Shown here: positions 53,449-61,967 of the stretch, piece by piece
How the letters are laid out: each line of letters starts with the position of its first letter
Numbering within the stretch: the first letter of the stretch is position 1
Assembly (NCBI GenBank): GCA_007096045.1
Contig: SFAU01000013.1
Span: 1 to 64,000, forward strand
DNA from: Microcystis novacekii Mn_MB_F_20050700_S1
GTDB lineage: Bacteria; Cyanobacteriota; Cyanobacteriia; Cyanobacteriales; Microcystaceae
DNA: 64,000 nt
Direction: 5' to 3'
Made by a program: the position numbers and the translations under genes
The notes under the pieces: model-generated
The model's database searches: none
Seen by the model: only the letters and a program-made list of their open reading frames with translations
Told to the model about the DNA's origin: nothing

Positions 53449-53554
53449 TTTTTGATTTCCACAAACTAACCTATTATTGAATCGAAAACCGATCTTTTTA
53501 CTTTTTACTTAATCTGCTATTTTGTAGGATAGCTTCCGATTTTGAACCCTATTC

Positions 53555-54520
53555 ATGAATCAAATTACTATAGCAGTTACTTTTTTTCTTAGTTTAGTCT
53601 TGACCTCCCTTCCCTTTTTACTTTTGGGGACAGCCGTTTCCAGTTTTTTGCTGGTTTTCGTCAATAAACAGCGATTAGCGGCGATATTTCCCCGTAATCG
53701 AGTCTTAGGAGCGATCATTGGCAGTGCCATGGGATTAATCCTACCCGTCGGACAATACGGCACGATTCCCGTCGCTAGAAGATTCCTATTAGAGGGAGTA
53801 CCCCCAGGGGTGGTGTTTAGCTTTCTCACCGCTGCACCTACCCTAAATATCGTCACTCTTTGGCTAACTTGGCAGACTTTCAGCTATTCTAGTATTTTCT
53901 TCTATCGATCGCTTTCGGTCTGGTTAATGGCAATTGTTATCGGTACTCTCTTTAGTTTTTACCTGGAAAAACCCCGCACCGATAGCGAAATTCCCCTAGA
54001 ATCGAGTTTAGTTCTTTCCGGTAGTTTTTTACCGGAGGAAGCAGCCAGTCAACCCCTACAAAGAGTTGGCAGTCTTGTTTATGAGTATAAAACTAGAGAT
54101 AGGCAAGCTTGGCCAATTTCTGTGCAGTTATTTCTCGATAACTTTATCGATGAAGCGCTGGAATTAGGGGGATTATTAATTATTGGCTGTGCGATCGCTA
54201 GTGTCTTTCAGCTATTATTACCTCAGAGTCAATTAATTGCCTGGGGGAATACTCCCGTTACTCAAATTCTCGTGCAGTTGTTCTTTGGTTTCACCCTCGC
54301 TGTTAATGCCAGTCTTAGCACTTTTGTCCCCAGTTCTTTAATTACTAATCTGTCCCTGGGTTCCACTCTAGCTTTTTTACTGGTCGCTTCCCTAATTGAT
54401 ATTAAAGCTTTTATCCTCCTCTTATCAGCTTTCCGTCCTAAAATCGTCCTTTACTTCGGAATTTTATGCCTGTTAATGACTTTTTTAGTGGCTCTGATCC
54501 TCAGTTTTTATCTAGGTTGA
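53555..54520 (+). CDS. DUF318/COG0701 permease
   Basis: The 321-residue protein has eight or more spans in two repeats, each with ALFPRNR-like or Gly-rich starts: LAAIFPRNRVLGAIIGSAMGLILPVGQYGTIPVARRFL with the TAAPTLNIVTLWLTW stretch in repeat one and ELGGLLIIGCAIASVFQLLLPQSQLIAWG in repeat two. Family members include ArsP, an organoarsenical exporter, but no arsenic gene is nearby, so cargo is unknown. It stands alone. Confidence 0.8.
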   Translation: MNQITIAVTFFLSLVLTSLPFLLLGTAVSSFLLVFVNKQRLAAIFPRNRVLGAIIGSAMGLILPVGQYGTIPVARRFLLEGVPPGVVFSFLTAAPTLNIVTLWLTWQTFSYSSIFFYRSLSVWLMAIVIGTLFSFYLEKPRTDSEIPLESSLVLSGSFLPEEAASQPLQRVGSLVYEYKTRDRQAWPISVQLFLDNFIDEALELGGLLIIGCAIASVFQLLLPQSQLIAWGNTPVTQILVQLFFGFTLAVNASLSTFVPSSLITNLSLGSTLAFLLVASLIDIKAFILLLSAFRPKIVLYFGILCLLMTFLVALILSFYLG

Positions 54521-54914
54521 ATTCCTTCTGGGTCAGAAAAATTTTCTCTTGACAAAATCCCACGACTTGACATATACTTACTTATATATTGGGAATCCGT
54601 GCCTGCCTGCGACCCCCTCATTTTCAGACCAGATAGACTTAAGAAAATTAAATTTACCTCCGCATTAACTTCTCGGTTAGGATAGGCAATAGGCAATAGG
54701 AACTCATGCAAGAGGTAGTTAGATATGTGTAATTAATTTTGTCTGGCTACTTTATCTAGGTTAAATTTTGGGCGCGGACAGTTCGATCAAGTCACTGACC
54801 ACGATGCGCTTCTACTATTAGTACAATTATATTATTCTCTGGAGCGATTGTATTTGTCCTCTTTAAGGGGGAATAATAATACAATTGAGAATGCGGTCAA
54901 TCCCCTTAATCTCT
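54521..54914. other. Intergenic region before the DNA methyltransferase, with inverted repeat
   Basis: No gene was seen. A TTGACA hexamer lies near 54567-54572. Just before the methyltransferase, ACAATTATATTATTC (54823-54837) and GAATAATAATACAATTG (54871-54887) form a near-perfect inverted repeat that could be an operator or an mRNA stem. Confidence 0.55.
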
Positions 54915-56570
54915 ATGGTCAATAAACTATACTACGGTGATAACCTAGAAGTGCTGCGTAAGTATATCAAAGATGAATCGATCGATCTTTGTTATATCGA
55001 TCCACCCTTTAATTCTAAACGCAATTACAACCAAATTTATAACAACTTAGGCAAGGAAGATCAAGCACAAGCACAAGCGTTTGTGGATACCTGGACATGG
55101 GACAATCACGCTAACGAAGCTTTAGAGGAAATTCAAAGCAACTATCAGGGTAAATTTACCAGTCAGACTATCGATTTAATTGACGGTTTAACTAAAGTTT
55201 TGGGTAAAGGTAGTCTTCTCGCTTATCTGGTGAGTATGACTCTGAGGATTGTGGAAATCCATCGAGTTTTAAAATCTACCGGTAGCTTTTATCTCCACTG
55301 CGATCCTACTGCTAGTCATTATTTAAAAATAGTTTTAGATACTATTTTTTGCTCTCAGGGGGGGGATTTTTTCAATGAGATTGTTTGGAAAAGAACTACG
55401 GCACACAATGATCCTCAAAGATATGGAAGAATTCAGGATCGTCTATTTTTTTACAGCAAAACACAGGCTAAGACATTTAATCATATAGATGCCTATCATT
55501 CCCAAGAACAATTAGCAAGATATAAATACTCAGACTCTAAAGGTTTATACAGAGCGGAAAACTTAACGGCTCCTCATTTTTCAGAATCACGAACTACAGA
55601 ATGGCGTGGAGTCCATCCAGGTAATAATAGACAATGGAGGTTTTCTATAGAAAAACTAGAAGAACTATATAGTCAGGGTTATATTTTGTTACAGAAGGAT
55701 GGCCGGCCTCGAAAAGATGGTCTTAAGCAATATTTATCAGAAACTAAAAGCCCTGTAATTCAAGATATATGGACAGATATTATCTTTGCTCCAACTACAA
55801 AAGAACGTCTGGGTTATCCCACGCAAAAACCGGAGGCATTGCTAGAAAGAATAATCAAAGCAAGTAGTAATAAAGGAGATATAATTTTAGATGCCTATTG
55901 TGGATGTGGAACGACTATCGCTGTAGCAGAGAGATTAGAGAGAAACTGGATTGGAATTGATATAACCTATCAGAGTATTAGCTTAATGTTAAAGCGATTA
56001 GAGGACTCCTTTGGTAAAAATGTTTTAGATAAAATTGAACTGAATGGTATTCCTAAAGATCTAGAATCAGCCAAAGCATTAGCTACTAAACCCGATGATC
56101 GTACCCGTAAAGAATTTGAGAAATGGGCGGTTTTAACCTATAGTAATAACCGGGCCGTGATTAATGACAAAAAAGGGGCAGATAAAGGAATCGATGCTAT
56201 TGCCTATTTTCAGGGAGATAAGGACAACCGGGAGAAAATTATTTTTCAAGTAAAATCTGGTAATGTCAAATCGGGAGACATCAGAGATCTACAGGGAACT
56301 ATGACACTACAAGGGGCAGCCCTGGGTATATTTATCACCTTGAAACCCCCCAGCAAAGATATGATCCAAACAGCCAAATCTGCGGGAATTTATCGCAGTC
56401 GTTATATGAGTCAAAGTGTTGATAAAATTGAGATTGTGACAGTACAAGAAATCCTTGAACAGAAACAACGTCTCGATGTTATCCTCACCTTTGAAGTCCT
56501 GAAAGCTGCCGAAAAACAAAGGGAAACCCAAGGACAACAAATGAGTTTAGATATACCCTTCCCTGAATAA
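54915..56570 (+). CDS. Fused DNA methyltransferase / restriction-nuclease-like protein
   Basis: The 551-residue protein has a beta-class N6-adenine/N4-cytosine methyltransferase domain: motif [14 protein letters not shown] (DPPF near residue 29-32) precedes motif [17 protein letters not shown] (about 324-340). Between them are target-recognition sequences ([12 protein letters not shown]). The last 150 residues, [21 protein letters not shown] and [10 protein letters not shown], form a D-(~20)-QxK pattern like Mrr-type nucleases. Upstream ATG (54891) or TTG (54885) starts are possible. Confidence 0.85.
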   Translation: MVNKLYYGDNLEVLRKYIKDESIDLCYIDPPFNSKRNYNQIYNNLGKEDQAQAQAFVDTWTWDNHANEALEEIQSNYQGKFTSQTIDLIDGLTKVLGKGSLLAYLVSMTLRIVEIHRVLKSTGSFYLHCDPTASHYLKIVLDTIFCSQGGDFFNEIVWKRTTAHNDPQRYGRIQDRLFFYSKTQAKTFNHIDAYHSQEQLARYKYSDSKGLYRAENLTAPHFSESRTTEWRGVHPGNNRQWRFSIEKLEELYSQGYILLQKDGRPRKDGLKQYLSETKSPVIQDIWTDIIFAPTTKERLGYPTQKPEALLERIIKASSNKGDIILDAYCGCGTTIAVAERLERNWIGIDITYQSISLMLKRLEDSFGKNVLDKIELNGIPKDLESAKALATKPDDRTRKEFEKWAVLTYSNNRAVINDKKGADKGIDAIAYFQGDKDNREKIIFQVKSGNVKSGDIRDLQGTMTLQGAALGIFITLKPPSKDMIQTAKSAGIYRSRYMSQSVDKIEIVTVQEILEQKQRLDVILTFEVLKAAEKQRETQGQQMSLDIPFPE

Positions 56571-56646
56571 AACTCCTTTGGTTATTTTTGGGGATAGGGT
56601 GATAATTTTGTTAAAATATAGGTCAGACTTAACCTAAGAATCCAGT

Positions 56647-56680
56647 CAATGTAGGTTGATTCATGAATCAACCTACATTG
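56647..56680. repeat. Perfect 34-bp palindrome
   Basis: CAATGTAGGTTGATTCA is followed by its exact reverse complement. The core GGTTGATTCATGAATCAACC is shared with 46820-46847; a 16 bp palindrome with the same centre follows at 56685-56700 and carries the ATG at 56692. Confidence 0.95.
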
Positions 56681-56691
56681 AGATTTGATTC

Positions 56692-57549
56692 ATGAATCAA
56701 CCTATAATTGAATTAAAAATGTATGATTCTACCTGTAAATTTATCGCCCTTGAATATTCGAGAGACTTAGCCACTTGGTTACTGGGTAAACCCTTAGAAT
56801 TAACAGAAATTAAACCCTCAGAATTATCCCTAGAACCAATTAGAGCCGATACTTTAATCTTTTTGGAGTCGGAAGAATTAATCTTACATATCGAGTTCCA
56901 AACCGACCCTAAAGAAGACATTCCCTATAGAATGCTAGATTATGCCACCAGACTCTATCGACGCTATCCCCATAAACCTATCCATCAAGTGGTTATTTAT
57001 CTAAGGAAAAGTGACTCCCCCAAAGTCCGACAGAATGATTATAAACAAGGGAAAACCTCTCATCAATTTGAAGTGATTAGACTCTGGGAACAACCCTCGG
57101 AACCCCTATTAAAGGCCCCCGGACTGTTTCCCTTTGCCATACTCGCTCAAGCTGAGAAACAAGAAAACTTACTGCGGCAAATTGCCCAAGAAATCGAGCA
57201 AATCAGCGATAGTCGAGAACAAAGTAATCTGGCTGCATCTACCGCAATTCTAGCCGGGTTAGTATTAGAGAAAGACATCATCCAACGATTATTGAGGAAA
57301 GACATCATGAAAGAATCAGTTATCTATCAAGAAATCTGGTCGGAAGGTTTACAAGAGGGACGACAAAAAGGAGAAGCTAACCTAGTTTTACGTCAATTAA
57401 ATCGGCGTGTAGGGGACATTTCTCCCGAATTATTGCCCAATATCCGCAGTCTTGACCTAGAACAGTTAGAAAACTTGGGAGAAGCTTTGTTAGATTTTCA
57501 GTCACTACAAGATTTAGAAGAATGGCTGGAAAATTGCCGAGCCAATTAG
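56692..57549 (+). CDS. Rpn/DUF4351-type nuclease or transposase-related protein
   Basis: The 285-residue protein has DATWLLGKPLELTEIKPSELSLEPIRADTLIFL, LHIEFQTDPKEDIPYRMLDYATRLYRRYPHKPIHQVVIYLRK (PD-(D/E)xK-like Asp, Glu-x-Gln), RLWEQP and the DUF4351 end GEANLVLRQLNRRVGDISPELLPNIRSLDLEQLENLGEALLDFQSLQDLEEWL. These are typical of cyanobacterial Rpn-like proteins, possibly recombination nucleases. The ATG at 56692 sits inside a palindrome; an in-frame ATG at 56719 could be the original start. Confidence 0.8.
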   Translation: MNQPIIELKMYDSTCKFIALEYSRDLATWLLGKPLELTEIKPSELSLEPIRADTLIFLESEELILHIEFQTDPKEDIPYRMLDYATRLYRRYPHKPIHQVVIYLRKSDSPKVRQNDYKQGKTSHQFEVIRLWEQPSEPLLKAPGLFPFAILAQAEKQENLLRQIAQEIEQISDSREQSNLAASTAILAGLVLEKDIIQRLLRKDIMKESVIYQEIWSEGLQEGRQKGEANLVLRQLNRRVGDISPELLPNIRSLDLEQLENLGEALLDFQSLQDLEEWLENCRAN

Positions 57550-57626
57550 TACACATAAACTAAAGACGATCTATCCATTCCCATGGAAGCAGCAAGCTCT
57601 CAACTCCCTTGAGAGTGGTTCAAACT

Positions 57627-58181
57627 TTAATCTATTCCCCGGTAGAGATCGGCGATCGCTAACTCTAGGTTAATACTTGGCAGGATCACGCGATCGCCTG
57701 TCTCATAAATAGTCGTTTCCCATATCCCCAGGGAATTACGGCGACGGCATTCTACGCGCTGGATTTCTTGGGAAATTAATACATATTCTTCTAAAGTTTC
57801 TATCTGTTGATAATCTTGGAATTTTTCGCCCTTGTCAAAAGCAATCGTACTGGGGGAAAGCACTTCCGCGATCAGTTTCGGATAGCGTTTCAGATAACGA
57901 TCTTGGCGATCGCGAGGATCGCAGGTAACAAAAGCATCGGGATAGTAATAAAACTGATCTTGATAGTTAACCTTGACATTACCCGAGTAAAACCGACAGT
58001 CTGTAGAGTCGCCGAAATGCAGGTTAACCAGAGCGAGTAGATTAAGGGCAATGCGATCGTGATTATCCGTGCCGCCGGCCATTGCGTAAACCAAACCACG
58101 TCGGTATTCATGGCGGATCTGGCTCTGGCGCTCGATAGCGAGATATTCTTGGGGACTGATGTAGTTGGGAACTGCGATCAT
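57627..58181 (-). CDS. Uma2 family endonuclease
   Basis: The 184-residue protein begins MIAVPNYISPQEYLAIERQSQIRHEYRRGLVYAMAGGTDNHDRIALNLL. It has YYYPDAFVTCDPRD (Asp) and KLIAEVLSPSTIAFDKGEKFQDYQQIETLEEYVLISQE (Glu, Lys), the Uma2 PD-(D/E)xK active site. It is the third family member in this window and faces the Rpn-like gene. The ATG at 58181 is preferred to the longer frame at 58208. Confidence 0.85.
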   Translation of the reverse strand: MIAVPNYISPQEYLAIERQSQIRHEYRRGLVYAMAGGTDNHDRIALNLLALVNLHFGDSTDCRFYSGNVKVNYQDQFYYYPDAFVTCDPRDRQDRYLKRYPKLIAEVLSPSTIAFDKGEKFQDYQQIETLEEYVLISQEIQRVECRRRNSLGIWETTIYETGDRVILPSINLELAIADLYRGID

Positions 58182-58208
58182 AATCTCTAGGGGAAAGCCT
58201 AGTATCAA

Positions 58209-58587
58209 TTATAGTACGAGAATAGCTCTTCTCGACTTTGTGTGATAATTTTTGCTTATGGAATCGTGAAATGCTTATCGGGCAAGACTTTTAGGGCTAT
58301 TTTGATCATCGGCGATGCTCAGTCGGGCCGCGGAAGAAACTATCAGTATAGACCTCGTTTCCACACAGAAACCAGAAGAGCCAAATTTCCAATACTCAGT
58401 TTAAATTCAGTACAGCTTAACCAGATTACTTGGAGTAGATAAAATCTCTGCAAAACGGGTTTGAGTCTCAGCCAAAAATTTAGAAATCGTCTCTCCTTTT
58501 CAACAAATATCTGATGTTTTGCCTCCACAGGATTGACAGTTTTTCCTTCTTAGCTGAAACTGTCTTGCTTAGTATTAAGCCAGCCCC
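58209..58587. other. 379-bp gap with one hairpin, no gene seen
   Basis: GACAGTTT (58535-58542) and AAACTGTC (58557-58564) form an 8 bp stem with a 14 nt loop, 24 nt beyond the end of the minus-strand cluster, but without a T-tract. Nothing else was supported. Confidence 0.5.
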
Positions 58588-58794
58588 TTATTTAGTTGTA
58601 ATCCGTGAAGATTTCCGATTGACTTCTCCTTCCACTGGTAAAGATTTAACATGAGAACCTTGAAACTTTTCCATATTACTGACTCGCCACATAGACAGAG
58701 GAAAAGTAATAGCAAATAAACCAAAAACTCCCACTAAAATCCAGACGATATTGTGCATTTTACGAGAGGAAAGTTTTCTAATTTGAACATCCAT
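58588..58794 (-). CDS. Small membrane protein, last gene of a PEP-CTERM-linked cluster
   Basis: The 68-residue protein starts MDVQIRKLSSRKMHNIVWILVGVFGLFAITFPLSMW: a charged cytoplasmic start, one strong span (about 15-35), then a polar end. It is not recognised. It lies 18 nt after the 153-residue membrane gene on the same strand and is likely co-transcribed. Confidence 0.55.
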   Translation of the reverse strand: MDVQIRKLSSRKMHNIVWILVGVFGLFAITFPLSMWRVSNMEKFQGSHVKSLPVEGEVNRKSSRITTK

Positions 58795-58812
58795 TTTGTT
58801 ACCTCCAGAAGT

Positions 58813-59274
58813 TTAAGTTAAGGGTAAATAAGGAAAGATAGGATGCCATGACATAGCGGTGGCGGCAATAATGAGGGCGAAAAACCAAAAGAGAATTGTT
58901 TTAGCCTTAATCTGGCGATCTTTCCAAAGATAATGGAGTATAGGCCAACTGATTAACCAGCCAATTAATAACATCGTTTCTTTGCCGGTATAACTGCCAA
59001 TATTACCCCACATTTTGCTAGGATTTTTACTGCCAGGTATCCAACTGCCCAAATTCCAAAGAAAAGTTTCTACGGTTTTTGAATGGTCTGCATCGGAAAA
59101 ATGGTGAGAAACCATCATTAAACAACAACCGATTGCGGCGCTAATAATTGCCGCAGCTGCAGGGCCAGAAGTAGCGGGAGAACGTTTGGCACCTTGGGCT
59201 AAACATTGGGGAAATTGTTGTACAAAAGCCCAGATTTTACCGTACCAAGGGCTATCAACATATTGTTGTGTCAT
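58813..59274 (-). CDS. Uncharacterised membrane protein of the cluster
   Basis: The 153-residue protein has three hydrophobic spans (about 38-56, 97-113, 122-143) and short charged loops: IISAAIGCCLMMVSHHFS, ETMLLIGWLISWPILHYLW, and ILFWFFALIIAATAMSW. It has a notable HH (residues 56-57) and a His in HYLW. The gene starts 11 nt after the PEP-CTERM protein stop. No known family was identified, but operon structure is clear. Confidence 0.6.
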   Translation of the reverse strand: MTQQYVDSPWYGKIWAFVQQFPQCLAQGAKRSPATSGPAAAAIISAAIGCCLMMVSHHFSDADHSKTVETFLWNLGSWIPGSKNPSKMWGNIGSYTGKETMLLIGWLISWPILHYLWKDRQIKAKTILFWFFALIIAATAMSWHPIFPYLPLT

Positions 59275-59285
59275 GAGAGTTGCTC

Positions 59286-60476
59286 CTATTTTTTAAGAGT
59301 TCGTAACTGTGTAAAACCCAAAATTCCCACCGCTAAAAGTCCCATAATGGTGCTAGGTTCGGGTACAGATTCTAGGAGAAAAGCGCGGGTTGACGTTTCT
59401 CCCAATTCATTAGTAAAAGTGCCAAAACCAATAATTTGGCCATGCCCATTAATGCCCGTGGCTTGATTTAAAACCCAACCCGTACCATTAATGACTAAAT
59501 TATTTAAATCAAATAACTGGTCTTCTTGCCAAAGAGTCGCATGGGCAACTTCACTAGCAAGATTAGAAAAGCCAACAATTTGACCAGATTCGTTAATACT
59601 TAAAGCATCACCTCGCATACCACCAAGACTGCCTAAATTAATCAAATTGCCGTTATCCCAGAGGAATCCACTAGAGGTTAAAGTGGCTCCTGAACCATTA
59701 GTCGCTTGACCAATAACTAAGCCATTTTCGTTAAGATCTCGGGCAAAACTTTGGGCGAATCCGTTGGGAATTCCTAGATTAGTCAGGACAAAATTACCAT
59801 TGGCATCCTGCTCCCAAAAAGCGGCACTGTAGACATTAGTTCCGTCCACTACACCATCGGAGTCTACATAACCAACGATTTCCGTATTGTCATTAATGGC
59901 TAAACCAAAATTTTGATCGCCGTCAAGACTAGGTAAGTTGGTGCGCGTACCATCTTCCCAGAAAATAGCGTTTCTTCGATTGGTTTCAAAGATATGATAA
60001 CCAGCAATCTGATTGCTGTTGTTGATGTCGATAAAATAACTTTCCAGGCCACCAAAGTTATAAATGTTGAGGTCGTAACCCCCGGAACCGTTAGGAGTCC
60101 ACAATAACGCCCGGTCTGTGGGTCCGGCGGTTTCATCTCCCGCACCGACAATCATCCCTGCGTCATTAATAGAACGAGATAAACCACCGCGACCGGGGAG
60201 AGTGACGGGGGTGCCGCCATTAACTGGGCCAGTAAGGGGTAAAGCCGTTATCGTGCCGTTTTCCCAGATATAGCCACTAGAAGCGGTATTACCGGCAGTG
60301 CGGGAACGACCGACGATTTGACCTTGGTTGTTAATGCTGGCTGCCCTCGTATCCGTACCATCGGGGCTGAGTGTACCCAAGTCGGTGATTTTATACATCG
60401 AACCCGCTAGGGCAGGAGACACAGTATGTAAGCCGAAAACAGTGGCTAGAACGAGCGAAAGTTCAATTTTAGTCAT
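59286..60476 (-). CDS. Exported HAF-repeat protein with PEP-CTERM sorting signal
   Basis: The 396-residue protein has a signal peptide (about 1-24, LATVFGLHTVSPALA), then seven or more HAF-type repeats of the form LGTLSPDG/LGGMRGDALSINESGQIVGFS, and a C-terminal VPEPSTIMGLLAVGILGFTQLRTLKK, where VPEPST is the PEP-CTERM motif followed by a membrane helix and basic tail. Such proteins are handled by exosortase in the export of cell-surface proteins; cyanobacterial exosortase is not in this window. Function unknown. It is in the middle of the cluster. Confidence 0.88.
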   Translation of the reverse strand: MTKIELSLVLATVFGLHTVSPALAGSMYKITDLGTLSPDGTDTRAASINNQGQIVGRSRTAGNTASSGYIWENGTITALPLTGPVNGGTPVTLPGRGGLSRSINDAGMIVGAGDETAGPTDRALLWTPNGSGGYDLNIYNFGGLESYFIDINNSNQIAGYHIFETNRRNAIFWEDGTRTNLPSLDGDQNFGLAINDNTEIVGYVDSDGVVDGTNVYSAAFWEQDANGNFVLTNLGIPNGFAQSFARDLNENGLVIGQATNGSGATLTSSGFLWDNGNLINLGSLGGMRGDALSINESGQIVGFSNLASEVAHATLWQEDQLFDLNNLVINGTGWVLNQATGINGHGQIIGFGTFTNELGETSTRAFLLESVPEPSTIMGLLAVGILGFTQLRTLKK

Positions 60477-60503
60477 TTTTGAGGTGAATAAGCAAATAAA
60501 GGT

Positions 60504-61124
60504 TTACAGAGCCTTAATTTTGGCGACACCGAGGCCGCTAACGAGACCACCCATAGCAAAAAACATCATTGCCATCAGAGCAATGCAAGTGGCTGTTAAC
60601 ACCGGTCGGTTGGCTTTGTCTAAAATTGAGTCGCCGTATTTCCAGAGAATCCAAGTGCAGGCCACGCCTAGAGGCAAGGTAAACAGGACGCTGAATTCGT
60701 GGTATTCCATAAGGACGTATTGACCGAGGGGCGAATTTTCTTTTAACCAAGCGCGCGCGCCGCCAAATTCTGAACCGGCTCGATAGCGCATATAGGCTAA
60801 ATTACCAGTGGCGATCGCTAAAAAAGCGAGGACGGTAGCCCAGAAGGTGAGGGGTCGCATTTGCCGCAAGAGTTTGCTATAACCTCTTAACAGGGGAAAA
60901 GCGAGGTGGCCTGCGTAAACAATGACGACTAGGGCTAATAAAGAGCCAAAACCGTGAATTGTGCCTAACCATCGCTGCCACGGACTCGGATGCAGGAGAT
61001 TGACGAAGGGCAGGAATAAAAATAAGCCCGCCGAGAGGATTCCTAGCCCATAAACGCAAACGGTGGCGATATCTAGGGTTTTGGGGAAATCTATTTTTTC
61101 GGATTCTGTGGGATCAGATAACAT
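60504..61124 (-). CDS. Multi-span membrane protein, first gene of the PEP-CTERM-linked cluster
   Basis: The 206-residue protein has five probable spans (about 17-42, 53-73, 87-108, 142-160 and 175-200), including FLPFVNLLHPSPWQRWLGTIHGFGSLLALVVIVYAGHLAFPLL and YVLMEYHEFSVLFTLPLGVACTWIL. Conserved-looking His residues (H50, H60, H73, H141) could bind heme, as in cytochrome b561-like proteins, but this is a resemblance only. The next gene starts 27 nt downstream. Confidence 0.6.
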   Translation of the reverse strand: MLSDPTESEKIDFPKTLDIATVCVYGLGILSAGLFLFLPFVNLLHPSPWQRWLGTIHGFGSLLALVVIVYAGHLAFPLLRGYSKLLRQMRPLTFWATVLAFLAIATGNLAYMRYRAGSEFGGARAWLKENSPLGQYVLMEYHEFSVLFTLPLGVACTWILWKYGDSILDKANRPVLTATCIALMAMMFFAMGGLVSGLGVAKIKAL

Positions 61125-61299
61125 CTGCTTCTCCTTGACGATTTGGGAAGAGTAAATGATAATTTATCTCAATTAAGTCGAACTTTGATCAAAAAAGTCC
61201 AGAGAATACCTGTGTCCAACCATCAAAGGATTTTTAGACTCAAGTTGACGCTAAATAACGTCAAGACTAGAATTTAGACATGGACAAAGCTGGCCCTAA

Positions 61300-61423
61300 A
61301 TGATTCTAGTAATCACTTAGCCTCAACTATGCACTGCTAAAGGAGCGACTGGCATCGCTTCTTTGGTTTAATCAGGCTCTAGACTAATTTTCTTGTCAAC
61401 CATTCAGTCTAGGGCTTTTTTTT
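61300..61423 (+). ncRNA. Candidate small RNA with hairpin and terminator
   Basis: AGCGA-CTGGCA-TCGCT (61344-61359) forms a small stem-loop. It is followed by a stem built from GGCTCTAGACT (61374-61384) and AGTCTAGGGC (61407-61416) with T-run 61416-61423, a credible intrinsic terminator. No protein gene on this strand precedes it for 1 kb, so the terminator needs a transcript to end. The 5' end is only estimated. Confidence 0.45.
61374..61423 (+). terminator. Intrinsic terminator without upstream protein gene
   Basis: The near-perfect 10-11 bp stem (one G:T position) with loop of 22 nt ends in eight T residues. It is the basis for the small-RNA candidate. The rest of the 61125-61784 gap holds AT-rich sequence and the inverted 61644-61668 repeat. 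Confidence 0.7.
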
Positions 61424-61624
61424 AGCCAAGTCTAGTATCAACAATATTTTTTAATAGTTGAGAATAATTCTTAACTATTTTGAAGCTAATGCTTAAATCT
61501 CTGGCACAATTGATTTTTGAGGGTTTAAAAACGCTAAAAATAAGGATTAAGTGGCATAAAATAGCCAAATAGACTGTTTAATTGATTACTGTTCCTTCTT
61601 AATTCTCCTGGCTACTGGCTGCTG

Positions 61625-61668
61625 ACTCCTAACCAACCAAGAGAATTTTTGATTTTTACAAGAGGTCT
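61625..61668 (-). repeat. Dispersed AGACCTCTTG repeat, minus-strand copy
   Basis: AATTTTTGATTTTTACAAGA plus GGTCT (61644-61668) is the exact reverse complement of 21923-21947. Similarity extends leftward through a GACTCCTAACC segment matching GGTTAGGAGTC in the other copy. Confidence 0.75.
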
Positions 61669-61784
61669 ATTCCTAAAGGTGTCAGACTACGGCTATCGGT
61701 CTTATCCCCACTCCCCCCCCCCCGCAACGCTCACGAAGTGGTCTCCCCACTGCGGTAAACTAAATGAGATGATCCACGGGAGTT

Positions 61785-61967
61785 ATGACTATGACCACTC
61801 ACTTTATTAGTGCCGAAATCGACCTACAGGAAACCCCGCAACAACTGCAGCAAGAGATCGAAAAAGAATTAGCCAAACGCGGTGAACCCTTGCGTTGGGC
61901 AATCACAGAAGTGGATACCGAAAATAATCAAGTCAAAGTCGAAGCGATTGTCACCACTGCCTCGTGA
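61785..61967 (+). CDS. Conserved small cyanobacterial protein upstream of DUF3326 gene
   Basis: The 60-residue protein has two possible ATG starts (61785, 61791) and reads MTTHFISAEIDLQETPQQLQQEIEKELAKRGEPLRWAITEVDTENNQVKVEAIVTTAS. A mixed alpha/beta character is likely. It has no known function. Its TGA overlaps the GTG start of the next gene by 4 nt (GTGA), evidence that it is a real coupled gene. Confidence 0.7.
   Translation: MTMTTHFISAEIDLQETPQQLQQEIEKELAKRGEPLRWAITEVDTENNQVKVEAIVTTAS

Noticed and set aside
58242..58442. 66-residue plus-strand frame
   Set aside because: No RBS, no motif, and Arg-rich random-like composition in a gap.
60328..60723. 131-residue plus-strand frame over the PEP-CTERM cluster
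   Set aside because: Antisense to two well-supported genes; shadow frame.
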